This document shows, one piece after another, positions 1 through 8,685 of a stretch of DNA of 26,078 nucleotides (positions within the stretch are counted from its first letter, which is position 1; each line of letters starts with the position of its first letter). The translations under genes and the position numbers were made by a program. The notes under the pieces were generated by a model that did not search any database, had not been told where the DNA came from, and saw only the letters and a program-made list of their open reading frames with translations. The stretch spans positions 1 through 26,078 of the forward strand of contig CAZIDL010000031.1 in the NCBI GenBank assembly GCA_964537825.1. The letters are read 5' to 3'. Origin of the DNA: CAZIDL01 sp964537825 (GTDB taxonomy: Bacteria > Bacteroidota > Bacteroidia > Flavobacteriales_D > CAYVSK01).

Positions 1-1
1 A

Positions 2-1576
2 CAGAACATCCCGGGCAATATCAGCGGGAGCATCCAGATGGATGCCCAGTACTATCTGAAGGATAGTTTGATCGGGGCAGAACAAGTGCCTGAGAAGACC
101 CGCATGAACGTTTACGGGGATCTCCGTTGGCGAAAAGGGGACTTTTCCGTTGGAGCACGCTACGAAGCCTATCATCCACCGCTCCTGGGATATGATCAGC
201 GTTTCGAGGGAAGCGGGGTCCCTTATCGTTTCGCCCGCTATCGAGGGGATCTGGTGGATGTTACGGTGGGGAACTTCTACGAGCAGTTCGGCTCAGGGAT
301 GATCTTCCGGGCCTATGAAGCGAAAGGGCTCGGTTACGACAATTCGCTGGACGGTGTTCGTGTGATCAGCCGTCCCTTCGATGCCCTCAAGATCAAAGGG
401 GTATACGGGCGTCAACGGAACTATTGGGACAAAGGGGCCGGCATCGTGCGGGGAGTTGACGCAGAACTCTACGTAAACAGCCTGCACGACAGCCTCGATA
501 AAGCAAAGACGCAATTGATCCTCGGAGGGAGCTTCGTGAGCAAGTACCAGGAGGACCAGAACCAAACTTATGACCTTCCGGAGAACGTGGGTTCCTGGGC
601 AGGGCGCTTCGACCTCTACCACGGGATGTTCAGCTTGAAGGGGGAGTACGTTTACAAGATGAACGACCCTTCCGCCGACAACAACTTCTCCTATAAAGAA
701 GGACAAGGGCTTTATCTGAACGCCAATTATTCCCGCCCCGATCTTGGAATTTCCCTAGGTACCAAGTCGATCGATAATATGAGCTTCCGCTCGGACCGCT
801 ATGCGAGCCTTAATGACCTGCAGATCAATTACCTCCCTCCGCTCACCAAGCAGCACACTTACAACCTCGCTTCAACGCTCTATCCCTATGCTACCCAGCC
901 CACCGGTGAGACCGCGGCCATGGGGGAGGTCTTCTACACCTTTGAAGAAGGAAGCTTTCTGGGTGGGAAGCACGGCATGAAGCTTACGGTGAATTTTTCT
1001 GCCGTGAACTCCCCGGATACGACCAGTATCCAAGGTCCTGATAAGCAGCGAGAGCTTTATCGGACCCGCTTTTTTCAACCCGGGGAGGAGAAATATTTCC
1101 GCGACCTGAACGCGCAGCTGTCCAAAAAGTGGTCGAAGAAGTTCAAGACCAAGTACAGTTTCTTCAATATCCTCTACAATATGGATGTCGTGCAAGGACT
1201 TCAAGGGAAAGGGATCGTTCATGCAGACATCCATGTACTCGACGTTTCTTACCAGATCAACGAAGATCACAATGTGAGGGTAGAGCTCCAGAATCTCCTG
1301 ACCGACGATCACAAAGGGGATTGGGCCACAGGCCTCATCGAATACACCATTTCTCCCCATTGGTCGATCAGTGTGATGGACCAATACAATTACGGCAACG
1401 ATGACCCCTCCCAAAGGATCCATTATCTGCTCGGAAGGCTCGGCTACACTCAGGAAAGCACAAAGGTCTCGATCGGATACGGAAGACAGCGGGCCGGCAT
1501 CTATTGCGTAGGCGGTGTTTGTCGTAATGTGCCCGCTTCCAACGGTTTTAAAGTATCTTTATCCACGAGTTTCTGA
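2..1576 (+). CDS. DUF6029 family outer-membrane-type protein (5' end missing)
   Basis: The reading frame is open from base 2, so the N-terminus and signal peptide lie before the window; the first ATG at 38 is probably internal, because the codons before it (ending SGSIQMDAQYY) continue the same fold-like pattern. About 525 residues are visible. The protein is rich in alternating aromatic and polar residues (GYDQRF, VTVGNFYEQFGSG, LYLNANYSRPDLGIS) and ends in STSF, the terminal-phenylalanine pattern of outer-membrane beta-barrels. Two cysteines lie close together near the C-terminus (YCVGGVC). From memory this matches the Bacteroidota family DUF6029, whose function is unknown; I infer an outer-membrane barrel. 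The next gene starts 2 bp after the stop, so the two are very likely co-transcribed. Confidence 0.8.
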   Translation, partial: QNIPGNISGSIQMDAQYYLKDSLIGAEQVPEKTRMNVYGDLRWRKGDFSVGARYEAYHPPLLGYDQRFEGSGVPYRFARYRGDLVDVTVGNFYEQFGSGMIFRAYEAKGLGYDNSLDGVRVISRPFDALKIKGVYGRQRNYWDKGAGIVRGVDAELYVNSLHDSLDKAKTQLILGGSFVSKYQEDQNQTYDLPENVGSWAGRFDLYHGMFSLKGEYVYKMNDPSADNNFSYKEGQGLYLNANYSRPDLGISLGTKSIDNMSFRSDRYASLNDLQINYLPPLTKQHTYNLASTLYPYATQPTGETAAMGEVFYTFEEGSFLGGKHGMKLTVNFSAVNSPDTTSIQGPDKQRELYRTRFFQPGEEKYFRDLNAQLSKKWSKKFKTKYSFFNILYNMDVVQGLQGKGIVHADIHVLDVSYQINEDHNVRVELQNLLTDDHKGDWATGLIEYTISPHWSISVMDQYNYGNDDPSQRIHYLLGRLGYTQESTKVSIGYGRQRAGIYCVGGVCRNVPASNGFKVSLSTSF

Positions 1577-1578
1577 TC

Positions 1579-2487
1579 ATGGAAGGCTTCCGACCCATAA
1601 AAGCGCTCCCCTTTTTCCTTTTCACTGCCTTGTTGTTCGGATCCTGTGAAAAGGTCGATGATCCCTATCAGAACAAGGGAACGAACGCTTCTCAGAGTGC
1701 CTCTTGCGAGGGGCTGAGCCTCTCCGAGGAGCATCCGCTGACGCGGAACATCCTCATCGAGGATTTCACTGGCCATCAATGTGGCTATTGCCCCGGAGCT
1801 GCTGTTGAGGCAGAGGATATCAAGGAACAATACGGGAAGGACCGCGTCTTCATAGCCGCCGTGCATTGCAGCTATTATGCGGACACGAAGCAACAAGGAT
1901 CCAAATTCACGACGAACTTCAAGACCGAGGCTGGAAAGACCTACAACAGCCACTGGAATATCGGACAAAAAGGGCTCCCGCGGGGCATGATCGATCGGGA
2001 GGTATGGAACGGGAACCGGATCCTGGGAAAAAGCGAATGGTCCAACGCCGTCGATAGTTTGATCGGAGATAGCGTGGATGTTACGCTTCAATTAGCGAGC
2101 AGCTACAATGCGAACGATGATGAGGTTTGCGTGAAAGTGGCCACGCGTTTTCTCAAACCCATGGTGGACACCTTGGCCACCACCGTTTATCTTCTGGAGG
2201 ACAGCATCATCGATTGGCAAAAGAACTACGATCCCGGGGGCGACCCCTCATACCCCAAGGGGGATGTAGAGGATTACCAGCATGATCACGTGTTGCGTGC
2301 AGCGATAAATGGGGCATGGGGGGAGACCGTTCTGGAAGGAGCTGCGAGTGCGGCGGATGAATCGGTCCTTTCCTATAGTTATCCGTTGGAAGAGGGATGG
2401 GACCCCGATCAATTATCGGTGATCGCCTATGTGTACGACAAGGAAAGCGAGCGGATCCTTCAGGTCATCGAGCGCAAGGTTCCCTAA
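1579..2487 (+). CDS. Omp28-related outer membrane lipoprotein with thioredoxin-like CGYC motif
   Basis: A 302-residue protein. The N-terminus is a lipoprotein signal: a hydrophobic stretch at residues 8-20, then GSC with C23 as the predicted lipidated cysteine. Residues 58-73 (LIEDFTGHQCGYCPGA) carry the CxxC pair C68/C71 in the context typical of Omp28-related proteins of Bacteroidota, which have a thioredoxin-like N-terminal region. The remainder is a predicted beta-rich domain with no motif I can name. Location is inferred to be the outer membrane or its periplasmic face. Whether the CxxC is redox-active cannot be read from sequence. The gene sits 2 bp after the DUF6029 gene and overlaps the next gene by 59 bp, which suggests one envelope operon. 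Confidence 0.85.
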   Translation: MEGFRPIKALPFFLFTALLFGSCEKVDDPYQNKGTNASQSASCEGLSLSEEHPLTRNILIEDFTGHQCGYCPGAAVEAEDIKEQYGKDRVFIAAVHCSYYADTKQQGSKFTTNFKTEAGKTYNSHWNIGQKGLPRGMIDREVWNGNRILGKSEWSNAVDSLIGDSVDVTLQLASSYNANDDEVCVKVATRFLKPMVDTLATTVYLLEDSIIDWQKNYDPGGDPSYPKGDVEDYQHDHVLRAAINGAWGETVLEGAASAADESVLSYSYPLEEGWDPDQLSVIAYVYDKESERILQVIERKVP

Positions 2488-3127
2488 GGGAATATTCCTG
2501 CTCGCTGCCTTTTTGCTATCCCCTTTTTTCGCCAATTCCCAGAACCTTCCTTTCGATGCGGGGGTTGCTGCAGGGCTCAATACGAGTCAGATATCCGGGG
2601 ACGGCCTGAGCGGGTTCCATCAGTTCGGAGTGAACGCTGGGCTCTTCATATCACGGAACGTATCGGAGAATGCGAGCTTAGAGCTCCAAATGGCCTTTTC
2701 CCAAAAAGGCTCGAGAAAGACCCCGGATCCCGAGACCAAGGATTATACCTCTTATCATTTAAGGGTGAATTACATCGATGTTCCCCTGATGCTCCGCTAT
2801 TCCCTGGAGGGCTTTGGCCTTTTCGCCGGTCCCCTTTTCGGAGCACAGATCGGGAAAGTGAAGGAGGAGGATCATAACGGGAAGATCCTCCAGGCAGGAA
2901 GGCCGGGCTTTGAGCCCTACGATGTGGAAGTGCTCGTGGGGCTTGGTTATCGCTTCGGCGAGAAATTCTCCCTGGATCTGCGCTTCAGCAATTCCGTAAT
3001 GCCGGCCCGAAAGTTCACCGGAGGGACCACGAACAGCCGGGGGACCGGCCAGTACCTTAACCGCGGTCAATACCACACCCTCATGACCTTTCTACTGAAA
3101 TACCGGATCCTTGGCCAGGAAGGGTGA
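2429..3127 (+). CDS. Outer membrane beta-barrel protein (PorT/OmpA-barrel-like)
   Basis: A 232-residue protein. The only conventional start in frame before the signal peptide is ATG 2429, which lies inside the preceding Omp28 gene and gives a long basic N-region (about 20 residues) before the hydrophobic core GIFLLAAFLL and a likely cleavage site ending ANSQ. After that come alternating-residue beta strands typical of small 8-strand barrels in Bacteroidota ('porin family' or PorT-like): FDAGVAAGLNTSQISGDG, ASLELQMAFSQKGSR, INYIDVPLMLRYSLEG-type strands, GLFAGPLFGAQIG and VLVGLGYRFG. The combination of a 'VPLMLRY' strand with a glycine-rich 'GP.FG' strand is the family hallmark. The exact role is unknown. 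It ends 8 bp before the convergent queG stop, leaving no obvious room for a separate terminator. Confidence 0.75.
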   Translation: MCTTRKASGSFRSSSARFPKGIFLLAAFLLSPFFANSQNLPFDAGVAAGLNTSQISGDGLSGFHQFGVNAGLFISRNVSENASLELQMAFSQKGSRKTPDPETKDYTSYHLRVNYIDVPLMLRYSLEGFGLFAGPLFGAQIGKVKEEDHNGKILQAGRPGFEPYDVEVLVGLGYRFGEKFSLDLRFSNSVMPARKFTGGTTNSRGTGQYLNRGQYHTLMTFLLKYRILGQEG

Positions 3128-3134
3128 ACCCGTT

Positions 3135-4106
3135 TCATCCTCCTTTTTGCTTATGGCTTCCTTCTTCCGTATCCAGGATGAATCGGAGATTCCGCTTCAG
3201 TCCCTTGAACTTGGCTCTTTTGACGGCTGAACGTTTGAAAAGTTCGCGATAGCTCTCTTCCTTCAGGTCCCGCCAATCCGAGCGCGTCATCTTCAACAGA
3301 TCGGGATGCGGTTCGAAGCGAGGTTCCTCATGGGGGATGCTGAACTTGTTCCATGGGCAAACGTCCTGACAGATGTCACAACCGAAGGCCCAGTTCGCCA
3401 TTTTTCCCTTCATCTCTGGCGGGAGCTGATCGTCCTTCAGTTCGATCGTTAGGTACGAGATGCATTTGCTTCCATCCACTTCGTAAGCATCGATCGCCCC
3501 GGTGGGGCAAGCATCGATGCAACGCCTGCAGTTCCCGCAATAGTCCTTGATGGGGCCGTCCGGCTCGAGTTCGAGCTCGCAGATGATCTCTCCGATAAAG
3601 AAGAAGGATCCTTGCTCCTTCGTGATGAGCATGCTGTTCTTTCCTCGCCATCCCAGGCCGCTCCGGGCTGCCCAGGCTTTGTCCATGACCGGTGCGGAAT
3701 CGACGAAAACGCGATGCTCGAACGACCCGAAACTTTCCTCCATCCGGGCTACCAGCGAACGAAGCCGTTCCTTCAGTACGAAATGGTAATCTTCCCCGTA
3801 AGCGTATTTGGAGATCCCTGGAGCCTCCTGATCCGCTTGGGTTTTGGATGGATAATAGTTGTAGAGCACCGAGATGACGCTCTTTGCACCATCCACAAGA
3901 AGCCTTGGATCGAGCCTTTTATCGAAGTTCCGCTCCATCCAGTGCATCTTCCCGTGCTTCCCCTCCTCCAGCCATTTCTCGAGGCGAGGTGCTTCTTCCT
4001 CGAGCCGTTCCGCACGGGAGATGCCACAATGAAAGAACCCTTCCTTTTGAGCTTCCTCCTTGATCCAGCGGCTGTATTCCTTTTTTTGCTGCGCGGAAAG
4101 GGCCAT
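3135..4106 (-). CDS. queG: Epoxyqueuosine reductase
   Basis: A 323-residue protein that reduces epoxyqueuosine to queuosine in the wobble position of GUN-anticodon tRNAs, the last step of queuosine synthesis; the family uses cobalamin and two 4Fe-4S clusters in the cytosol. Visible here: the N-terminal GISRAERLEEEAPRLEKWL region, HGKMHWMERN at 51-60, the catalytic-aspartate motif VDSAPVMDKAWAARSGLGW (D136), the first ferredoxin motif C190-x2-C193-x2-C196-x3-C200 (CGNCRRCIDACPTGAI) and the second set C243-x2-C246-x3-C250 (CDICQDVCPWNKF). Length is normal for the shorter members. It is last in a minus-strand run, with its ATG 2 bp beyond the ligase stop codon. The window's tRNA-Asn has a GTT anticodon, a natural substrate for queuosine modification. 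Confidence 0.95.
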   Translation of the reverse strand: MALSAQQKKEYSRWIKEEAQKEGFFHCGISRAERLEEEAPRLEKWLEEGKHGKMHWMERNFDKRLDPRLLVDGAKSVISVLYNYYPSKTQADQEAPGISKYAYGEDYHFVLKERLRSLVARMEESFGSFEHRVFVDSAPVMDKAWAARSGLGWRGKNSMLITKEQGSFFFIGEIICELELEPDGPIKDYCGNCRRCIDACPTGAIDAYEVDGSKCISYLTIELKDDQLPPEMKGKMANWAFGCDICQDVCPWNKFSIPHEEPRFEPHPDLLKMTRSDWRDLKEESYRELFKRSAVKRAKFKGLKRNLRFILDTEEGSHKQKGG

Positions 4107-4108
4107 CT

Positions 4109-5692
4109 CTACGAAGGTCGTTCATCCTGAACGGGCGGCGGTCCCTTGGACCTTCTCCCGAAAAGAAGGACGCAGTTCCAGAATGTAAAGAGGGTTACAC
4201 CGACCTGTGTGCCGAGGGTATCTTCCGTAAAAAAGGAGAGGAAGAGCGTGATGAAGAAGATGCAATAGAAGGGATCGTGAAAAGCTCCTTTTCGGGCCGG
4301 AGGGAGGAAGAGTAATAAGAGCAGAAGGATGAAGCCAGGAATCCCCCAGGCGATCCAGCAGCTCATGAACTGTTGATGGGCCAGGCGTCGGTATTCTGGG
4401 TCCAGGTCGGTCCCGATCTTCTTGTAAGCCCGCTCGAATGCGTTTTTCACGTCCCCGGTCCCTACGCCCCATATGGGGTTTTCTTTTATAAGATATGATC
4501 CGGCTCTCCAGAACTCGAAGCGTTGGGTCACCGAGTTCCCACTCGGATCCCGTCCAAGCATGTAGCGGTCGATCTCAAAGATCACCTTTCGGATCCGCTT
4601 TCGAAGAGGGTTCATCCGGTGACGGGCGAGGTTGGCCACTCCGTTCTCTACCCGACGAATGTCGGCTTCGCTCATCTTCTCCATTCCAGCCGCATCCTTC
4701 TTCAGGCCCTTGGAGCTCATGTAGCGGATAAGGGTGGCCTTCAGGAGGTTCCCCTTTCGGTCCTTTCCCGAAAAAGGAAGCTCACTCCGGGCGTTCCAAG
4801 CCTTCTGGAGTTCGGGTTCGCTCACGTAAAGCCATACGTAATGGTTGTTCTCCAAGGCGCCGTCCTCCGGGTGGTGGTCGTAAGGGGCACCCCGGGGTGT
4901 TCGTTCCGGGAGTTGGGTGGTGTCGTTCACCGGGCTTTCCGCCACGCGGTAGTGATCCCGGACCTCCCATGTCAGATATGCGGTCGGTAGGAAAATGATT
5001 CCTCCGAGAAGAAAGAGGAGCCAGGTCCTTCTCGATCTTCGCCACCATCGGAGGATCAGAAAGAGGAGCAGGGCACCGATGACCACCATGGAAATAGCAG
5101 TGGCCAGTATGCTCATGAAGAAAAGGGTCCAGGCGATCGATAATAGGAGCAGGATCCGTAGAAGGGGAGTTCGTTCTTCTTTAATAAGGAAGCCAGAGAA
5201 AAAGAGGGTGAGGCAGCCCATCAGACTGAGCCGGATAGCGGAGATGAAAAGGGTCGGATCCTCTCCGCTCTCCCAAGGAAGTTCGATCCATCCTTTCCAT
5301 TCGAGGTAGCTAAGGATGCTGGAAAGGAAAAAAGCAGCGATGAAGGTGAAGAAAAGTGGACGCAGCGTTGCTTGCTCCCCCCTTCCGCCTATTGCCAGAG
5401 GGAAGAGGAGCAGGGGTAGTTTGACGCGGAGCTCCTTGGAGGCTTCCTCCATATCCGAACTGTAAAAGAGGCCTACAAGATGGATGCCGTAAAAGGCGAG
5501 GAAGCAGAGGACCACCGGGTCCCTGAACGCTTTTTCAGAACGCTCGCGAAGGTCTCCGCCGATCAACCATTCCAGGGCCAGGAGGATCCCCCCGATCGAT
5601 AGGAGGATCTTGGAAAGGGGCAGCCCGATGGCTACAAGGCCCAGTGCGATGAAATGAGTACGGTCCGCCCAGCGTTCAGTGATCAGAGGCAT
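4109..5692 (-). CDS. O-antigen ligase family / Wzy-like polytopic membrane protein
   Basis: A 527-residue polytopic inner-membrane protein. Hydrophobic segments cluster at about residues 13-42, 60-77, 90-130, 148-240 and 450-512, with a large polar, presumably periplasmic loop at about 241-440. This loop contains the pattern WGVGTGDVKNAFERAY (408-423) and the conserved AHQQFMSCWIAWGIPG (438-453), which corresponds to the Wzy/WaaL motif with a conserved histidine. The family joins or polymerises undecaprenyl-linked glycans onto lipid A core or other acceptors. The start codon abuts the stop of the S41 protease, and the stop is 2 bp from queG. No glycosyltransferase or polysaccharide genes lie nearby, so the actual acceptor is unknown and the name is family-level only. 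Confidence 0.8.
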   Translation of the reverse strand: MPLITERWADRTHFIALGLVAIGLPLSKILLSIGGILLALEWLIGGDLRERSEKAFRDPVVLCFLAFYGIHLVGLFYSSDMEEASKELRVKLPLLLFPLAIGGRGEQATLRPLFFTFIAAFFLSSILSYLEWKGWIELPWESGEDPTLFISAIRLSLMGCLTLFFSGFLIKEERTPLLRILLLLSIAWTLFFMSILATAISMVVIGALLLFLILRWWRRSRRTWLLFLLGGIIFLPTAYLTWEVRDHYRVAESPVNDTTQLPERTPRGAPYDHHPEDGALENNHYVWLYVSEPELQKAWNARSELPFSGKDRKGNLLKATLIRYMSSKGLKKDAAGMEKMSEADIRRVENGVANLARHRMNPLRKRIRKVIFEIDRYMLGRDPSGNSVTQRFEFWRAGSYLIKENPIWGVGTGDVKNAFERAYKKIGTDLDPEYRRLAHQQFMSCWIAWGIPGFILLLLLLFLPPARKGAFHDPFYCIFFITLFLSFFTEDTLGTQVGVTLFTFWNCVLLFGRRSKGPPPVQDERPS

Positions 5693-7411
5693 TCAGTCCT
5701 CTTCGGGGTTCGCGCCGTTCGCTTTAGCAGAAGGGGTGAGGATCTTCTTGTAGCGATCGCTGGCAATGATGCGCTCAGCGGAGTCGAGCGCCGGATCCTG
5801 CTGCAGGGAGATGCGGATGTTCCCCTTCTGATAATAATAGCGGGAAACGATCTCGGCTTGAAGGAGTTGGTGTATTTCGTCTGAGAATCGCTCGATGTCC
5901 CGTTCCTTGTCGGGGCTGAGCTCTTCTTTGAGGGCATCGTACTCCTCCTTGGCGTCCTCGAAATATTTTTCCTTTTTTGCGGTCTTCTTCAGTTCCTTGA
6001 GGTGATCCGACGTCCGGGTCCGGTAGTCGATCTCGCTTCTACGTAGCTTTTTCTTGAGGTTTTGGAATGTAGAATCCGGAAGCTCGAATTCTTCGGGTTT
6101 TTGGATGCTATCAACAGCTAGCCGGAATCGCGTGGCGTGATCGAAAATGTAATGGTCCTGAACGAGTTTTTGGAGAAAAGCGCTCATCTTTTCTTTGGGA
6201 ATGCGAACGTCAGGGTGGATACCGCGTGCATCGAGCACTTCGCGACCGCCCTCGGTTCGGTATGTTTTGACGAGCGAATCCGGGACGTTCTTTGCGTGTC
6301 CTTTCTTGTCCGCTTGGGAGTAATCCACTTCCTGGATACAGCGTCCACTGGGGATGTAATATTTGGCGACGGTGAGCTTGATCTTGGAATTGTAGCTCAG
6401 GTCGCGGGTTTGTTGTACTAGGCCTTTGCCGAGGGTTCTGCGGCCGAGAACAATGCCTCGGTCGAGGTCTTGGAGGCATCCTGAGACGATCTCAGAAGCT
6501 GATGCGGAATTTCCGTCCACGAGCACTGCTACCCGCATGGAGGTGTCGAGAGGACTCTTCAAAGCCCGGTAGGTCTTGTCCCATTCATCCGTCCGGCCTT
6601 TTGTTCTCACAACCGTTTGCCCTTTTGGTACGAAAAGGTTGACGATGTTCACAGCTTCTTTCAGGAGGCCTCCTCCGTTCCCTCTGAGGTCGAAGACGAG
6701 GCGTTCCATTCCTTCATCCTTCAGCTCTTTGATCGCACCTTTCACCTTTTCGCCGCAGCCTCGTGTGAAAGAGCGTAACTTGATATAACCCAGCTTATCG
6801 TCGATCATTCCTTTGTAGGGGACCGCAGGGATCTGGACCCTTTCGCGTTCGAGTTCGAACTGGATCGGTTCTTCGCTTCCTCTTCGTTCGACCGTGACCG
6901 TCACTTTGGTCCCTGCTTGCCCTTTGAGGATATCGCTCACTTCGCTCACCGAGCGCCCCTTCATCGAGCGTCCCTTGACCTTGATGATCCGGTCGCCGGC
7001 CATGAGGCCTGCTTTTTGTGCGGGAAAGCCTTCGTAAGGCTCCATGATCATCGTGTGATCCCCTCTTTTTTGGATCGAAGCTCCGATGCCTCCGTACTGC
7101 CCGGTGGTCATAAAGCGATGATCCTCCATTCGGGCTTCCGGAATGAACTGGGTGTAAGGGTCCAGGGAATTGAGCATGGCGTCGATGCCGGTCTTCATCA
7201 GCTCCCCGGGCTCCGTGTTGTCCACGTAGTAGAGGTTGAGCTGTTTGAAGGCGGAAGCAAAGATCTCGAGGTTCTTGTTGATCTCGAAATAAGGGTCTTC
7301 CTTGTCCTGGAAGGCGCTCGTTAGAAGGACGCCGAGGGCCGCTCCCAGGCAGAGGAGGCTGAGTTGTACCCATCGCTTCTTTCGGGGGAAAGGAGGCTTC
7401 ATCGGATGCAT
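5693..7411 (-). CDS. S41 family C-terminal processing peptidase (CtpA/Prc-like)
   Basis: A 572-residue serine protease, membrane-anchored or exported through a hydrophobic segment at residues 14-33. Domains in order: an N-terminal helical region, a PDZ domain at about 105-190 (GIGASIQ, AGLMAGDRIIKVKG), and the S41 catalytic core, with DLRGNGGG at 241-248, the nucleophile motif NSASASE at 301-307, and the general-base lysine K329 with Q333 in TLGKGLVQQ. The C-terminal 150 or so residues are charged, as in many Bacteroidota homologues. The family cleaves exported proteins near their C-termini in the periplasm; the substrates here are unknown. A good -7 box lies just upstream, and the ligase and queG genes follow without gaps, so this gene probably heads its own transcription unit. 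ATG 7411 is used; M4 is an alternative. Confidence 0.93.
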   Translation of the reverse strand: MHPMKPPFPRKKRWVQLSLLCLGAALGVLLTSAFQDKEDPYFEINKNLEIFASAFKQLNLYYVDNTEPGELMKTGIDAMLNSLDPYTQFIPEARMEDHRFMTTGQYGGIGASIQKRGDHTMIMEPYEGFPAQKAGLMAGDRIIKVKGRSMKGRSVSEVSDILKGQAGTKVTVTVERRGSEEPIQFELERERVQIPAVPYKGMIDDKLGYIKLRSFTRGCGEKVKGAIKELKDEGMERLVFDLRGNGGGLLKEAVNIVNLFVPKGQTVVRTKGRTDEWDKTYRALKSPLDTSMRVAVLVDGNSASASEIVSGCLQDLDRGIVLGRRTLGKGLVQQTRDLSYNSKIKLTVAKYYIPSGRCIQEVDYSQADKKGHAKNVPDSLVKTYRTEGGREVLDARGIHPDVRIPKEKMSAFLQKLVQDHYIFDHATRFRLAVDSIQKPEEFELPDSTFQNLKKKLRRSEIDYRTRTSDHLKELKKTAKKEKYFEDAKEEYDALKEELSPDKERDIERFSDEIHQLLQAEIVSRYYYQKGNIRISLQQDPALDSAERIIASDRYKKILTPSAKANGANPEED

Positions 7412-7443
7412 CTTAGCGTTCGGTGATCGGACCTGAGGACGCG

Positions 7444-7451
7444 CAAAGGTA
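7444..7451 (-). promoter_or_regulatory. Bacteroidota-type -7 box before the S41 protease
   Basis: Read on the minus strand this is TACCTTTG, a full match to TAnnTTTG. It lies in the 72-bp gap between rnpA and the protease gene, 32 bp before the ATG, which would give a leader of about 25 nt. I see no clear -33 TTG at the usual distance. Confidence 0.55.
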
Positions 7452-7483
7452 TCAGGATCCGTAGCATTTGTGTGCTTACCTTT

Positions 7484-7864
7484 TCACCCTTTCCCGATCT
7501 CTTTTTCCCAACGTCGCAGTAGCTCGATCATTTCGTCCTGCAGTTCTTGCCATTCCGGAACATTTCGGCCTTGATAGAGGAAAAAGAGGTCCGCCTCCTT
7601 GTTTTGCTCGTGAAGGAGGCTCCGGAGCTTAGGGAGTTCTGGCCGGATGGCCTCGCGCATGAGCCGTTTGGTCCGATTGCGCTGATGAGCTTTTCTCAGG
7701 CGTTTTTTAGGGGCTCCGACACCGAAACGGAGTTTCCCATCCCCTTCTTTAAGGAGGTAGCGCAGAAGGAGCTGTTCCTTCCGGATCCGGGAACCCTCGC
7801 GGAAGAGCTGGTCGATGGCCCGCTTGCTTTTCAGGCGCTCCGATCGCCGGATGCGGGTTTCCAT
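7484..7864 (-). CDS. rnpA: Ribonuclease P protein component
   Basis: A small basic protein of 126 residues, the protein subunit that helps RNase P RNA remove 5' leaders from pre-tRNAs. Diagnostic features are the N-terminal RRSERLKSKRAIDQLFREG and the RNR signature region FGVGAPKKRLRKAHQRNRTK followed by RLMREAIR. Length is within the family norm (about 110-130). It lies 17 bp after hemD and 72 bp before the S41 protease. In many bacteria rnpA follows rpmH, but the hemD-rnpA-protease arrangement is common in Bacteroidota, so the position supports the taxonomic call. Confidence 0.96.
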   Translation of the reverse strand: METRIRRSERLKSKRAIDQLFREGSRIRKEQLLLRYLLKEGDGKLRFGVGAPKKRLRKAHQRNRTKRLMREAIRPELPKLRSLLHEQNKEADLFFLYQGRNVPEWQELQDEMIELLRRWEKEIGKG

Positions 7865-7881
7865 CGAGGCCGGGGTCCGTT

Positions 7882-8670
7882 CTATTGTTCGGTGATCTTC
7901 TTCACACCGGATTCTTTGAGGTATGCTTCGATGGCCATCGTCATGGATGGAGCGTTCGGTGTGGGGGCTTGAATATCGAGCCGGAGGCCAGCGTTCTCAA
8001 CCGCTTGGGTCGTTGTCGGACCGAAGGCGGCTATCAGGGTCTCCCCTTGTTCAAAATCCGGGAAGTTCTTGAAGAGCGATTCGATCCCTGAAGGACTGAA
8101 GAAGACGAGGAGGTCGTGATCGACGTCCGCAAGGTCCGAAAGATCGCTATGGACCGTTCGGTAGAGGGTGGCTTTGGTGAATTCGATGTTGGCCGCTTCG
8201 AGTTTCTCCGGGATCGAACGCTTTTGATTATCGGAGCAGGGAAGCAGGAACTTCTCCTTTTTGTGTTTTTTGATGAGCTCGAGAAGGTCATCGAAGCTCT
8301 GATCGCCGAAAAAGATCTTCCGTTTGCGATAGACGACGTATTTCTGGAGGTAATAAGCGATCGCTTCCGAAGTGCAGAAGTATTTCATGGAATCCGGAAC
8401 GGTCACGCGCATTTCGTTGGCCATTCGGAAGTAGTGATCCACCGCGTTCCGACTGGTGAATATAACGGCCGTATGTTCGAGGAGGTCGATCCGCTCTTTG
8501 CGGAATTCCCGGGCTGGGATCGGTTCGAGCTGGATAAAGGAGCGAAAGTCGACCTGGAGTCCGTATTTCTCAGCCAGGTCGTAAAAAGGGGATTTCTTGT
8601 TGGTGGGTTCAGGTTGGGAGACCAGAATACTTTGGATCCTTTTCAATGGCTTTGGCTTTCCTCCCTTCAT
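7882..8670 (-). CDS. hemD: Uroporphyrinogen-III synthase
   Basis: A 262-residue cytosolic enzyme that closes and rearranges hydroxymethylbilane to uroporphyrinogen III, the branch-point precursor of heme, siroheme and cobalamin. Family features are the N-terminal 'ILVSQPEPTNKKSPFYDLAEKYG', with the phrase TAVIFTSRNAVDHYF (a conserved 'vfTSrnAv' strand-helix), a central 'IPEKLEAANIEFTKATLYRT', and the C-terminal FFSPSGIESLFKNFP and AAFGPTTTQAVENAGL motifs. The family is poorly conserved in sequence, but these segments in order are convincing. It is flanked by DUF4271 (15 bp upstream) and rnpA (17 bp downstream), the usual Bacteroidota order, which strengthens the assignment. Confidence 0.92.
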   Translation of the reverse strand: MKGGKPKPLKRIQSILVSQPEPTNKKSPFYDLAEKYGLQVDFRSFIQLEPIPAREFRKERIDLLEHTAVIFTSRNAVDHYFRMANEMRVTVPDSMKYFCTSEAIAYYLQKYVVYRKRKIFFGDQSFDDLLELIKKHKKEKFLLPCSDNQKRSIPEKLEAANIEFTKATLYRTVHSDLSDLADVDHDLLVFFSPSGIESLFKNFPDFEQGETLIAAFGPTTTQAVENAGLRLDIQAPTPNAPSMTMAIEAYLKESGVKKITEQ

Positions 8671-8685
8671 TCCTTCTATCGAACG

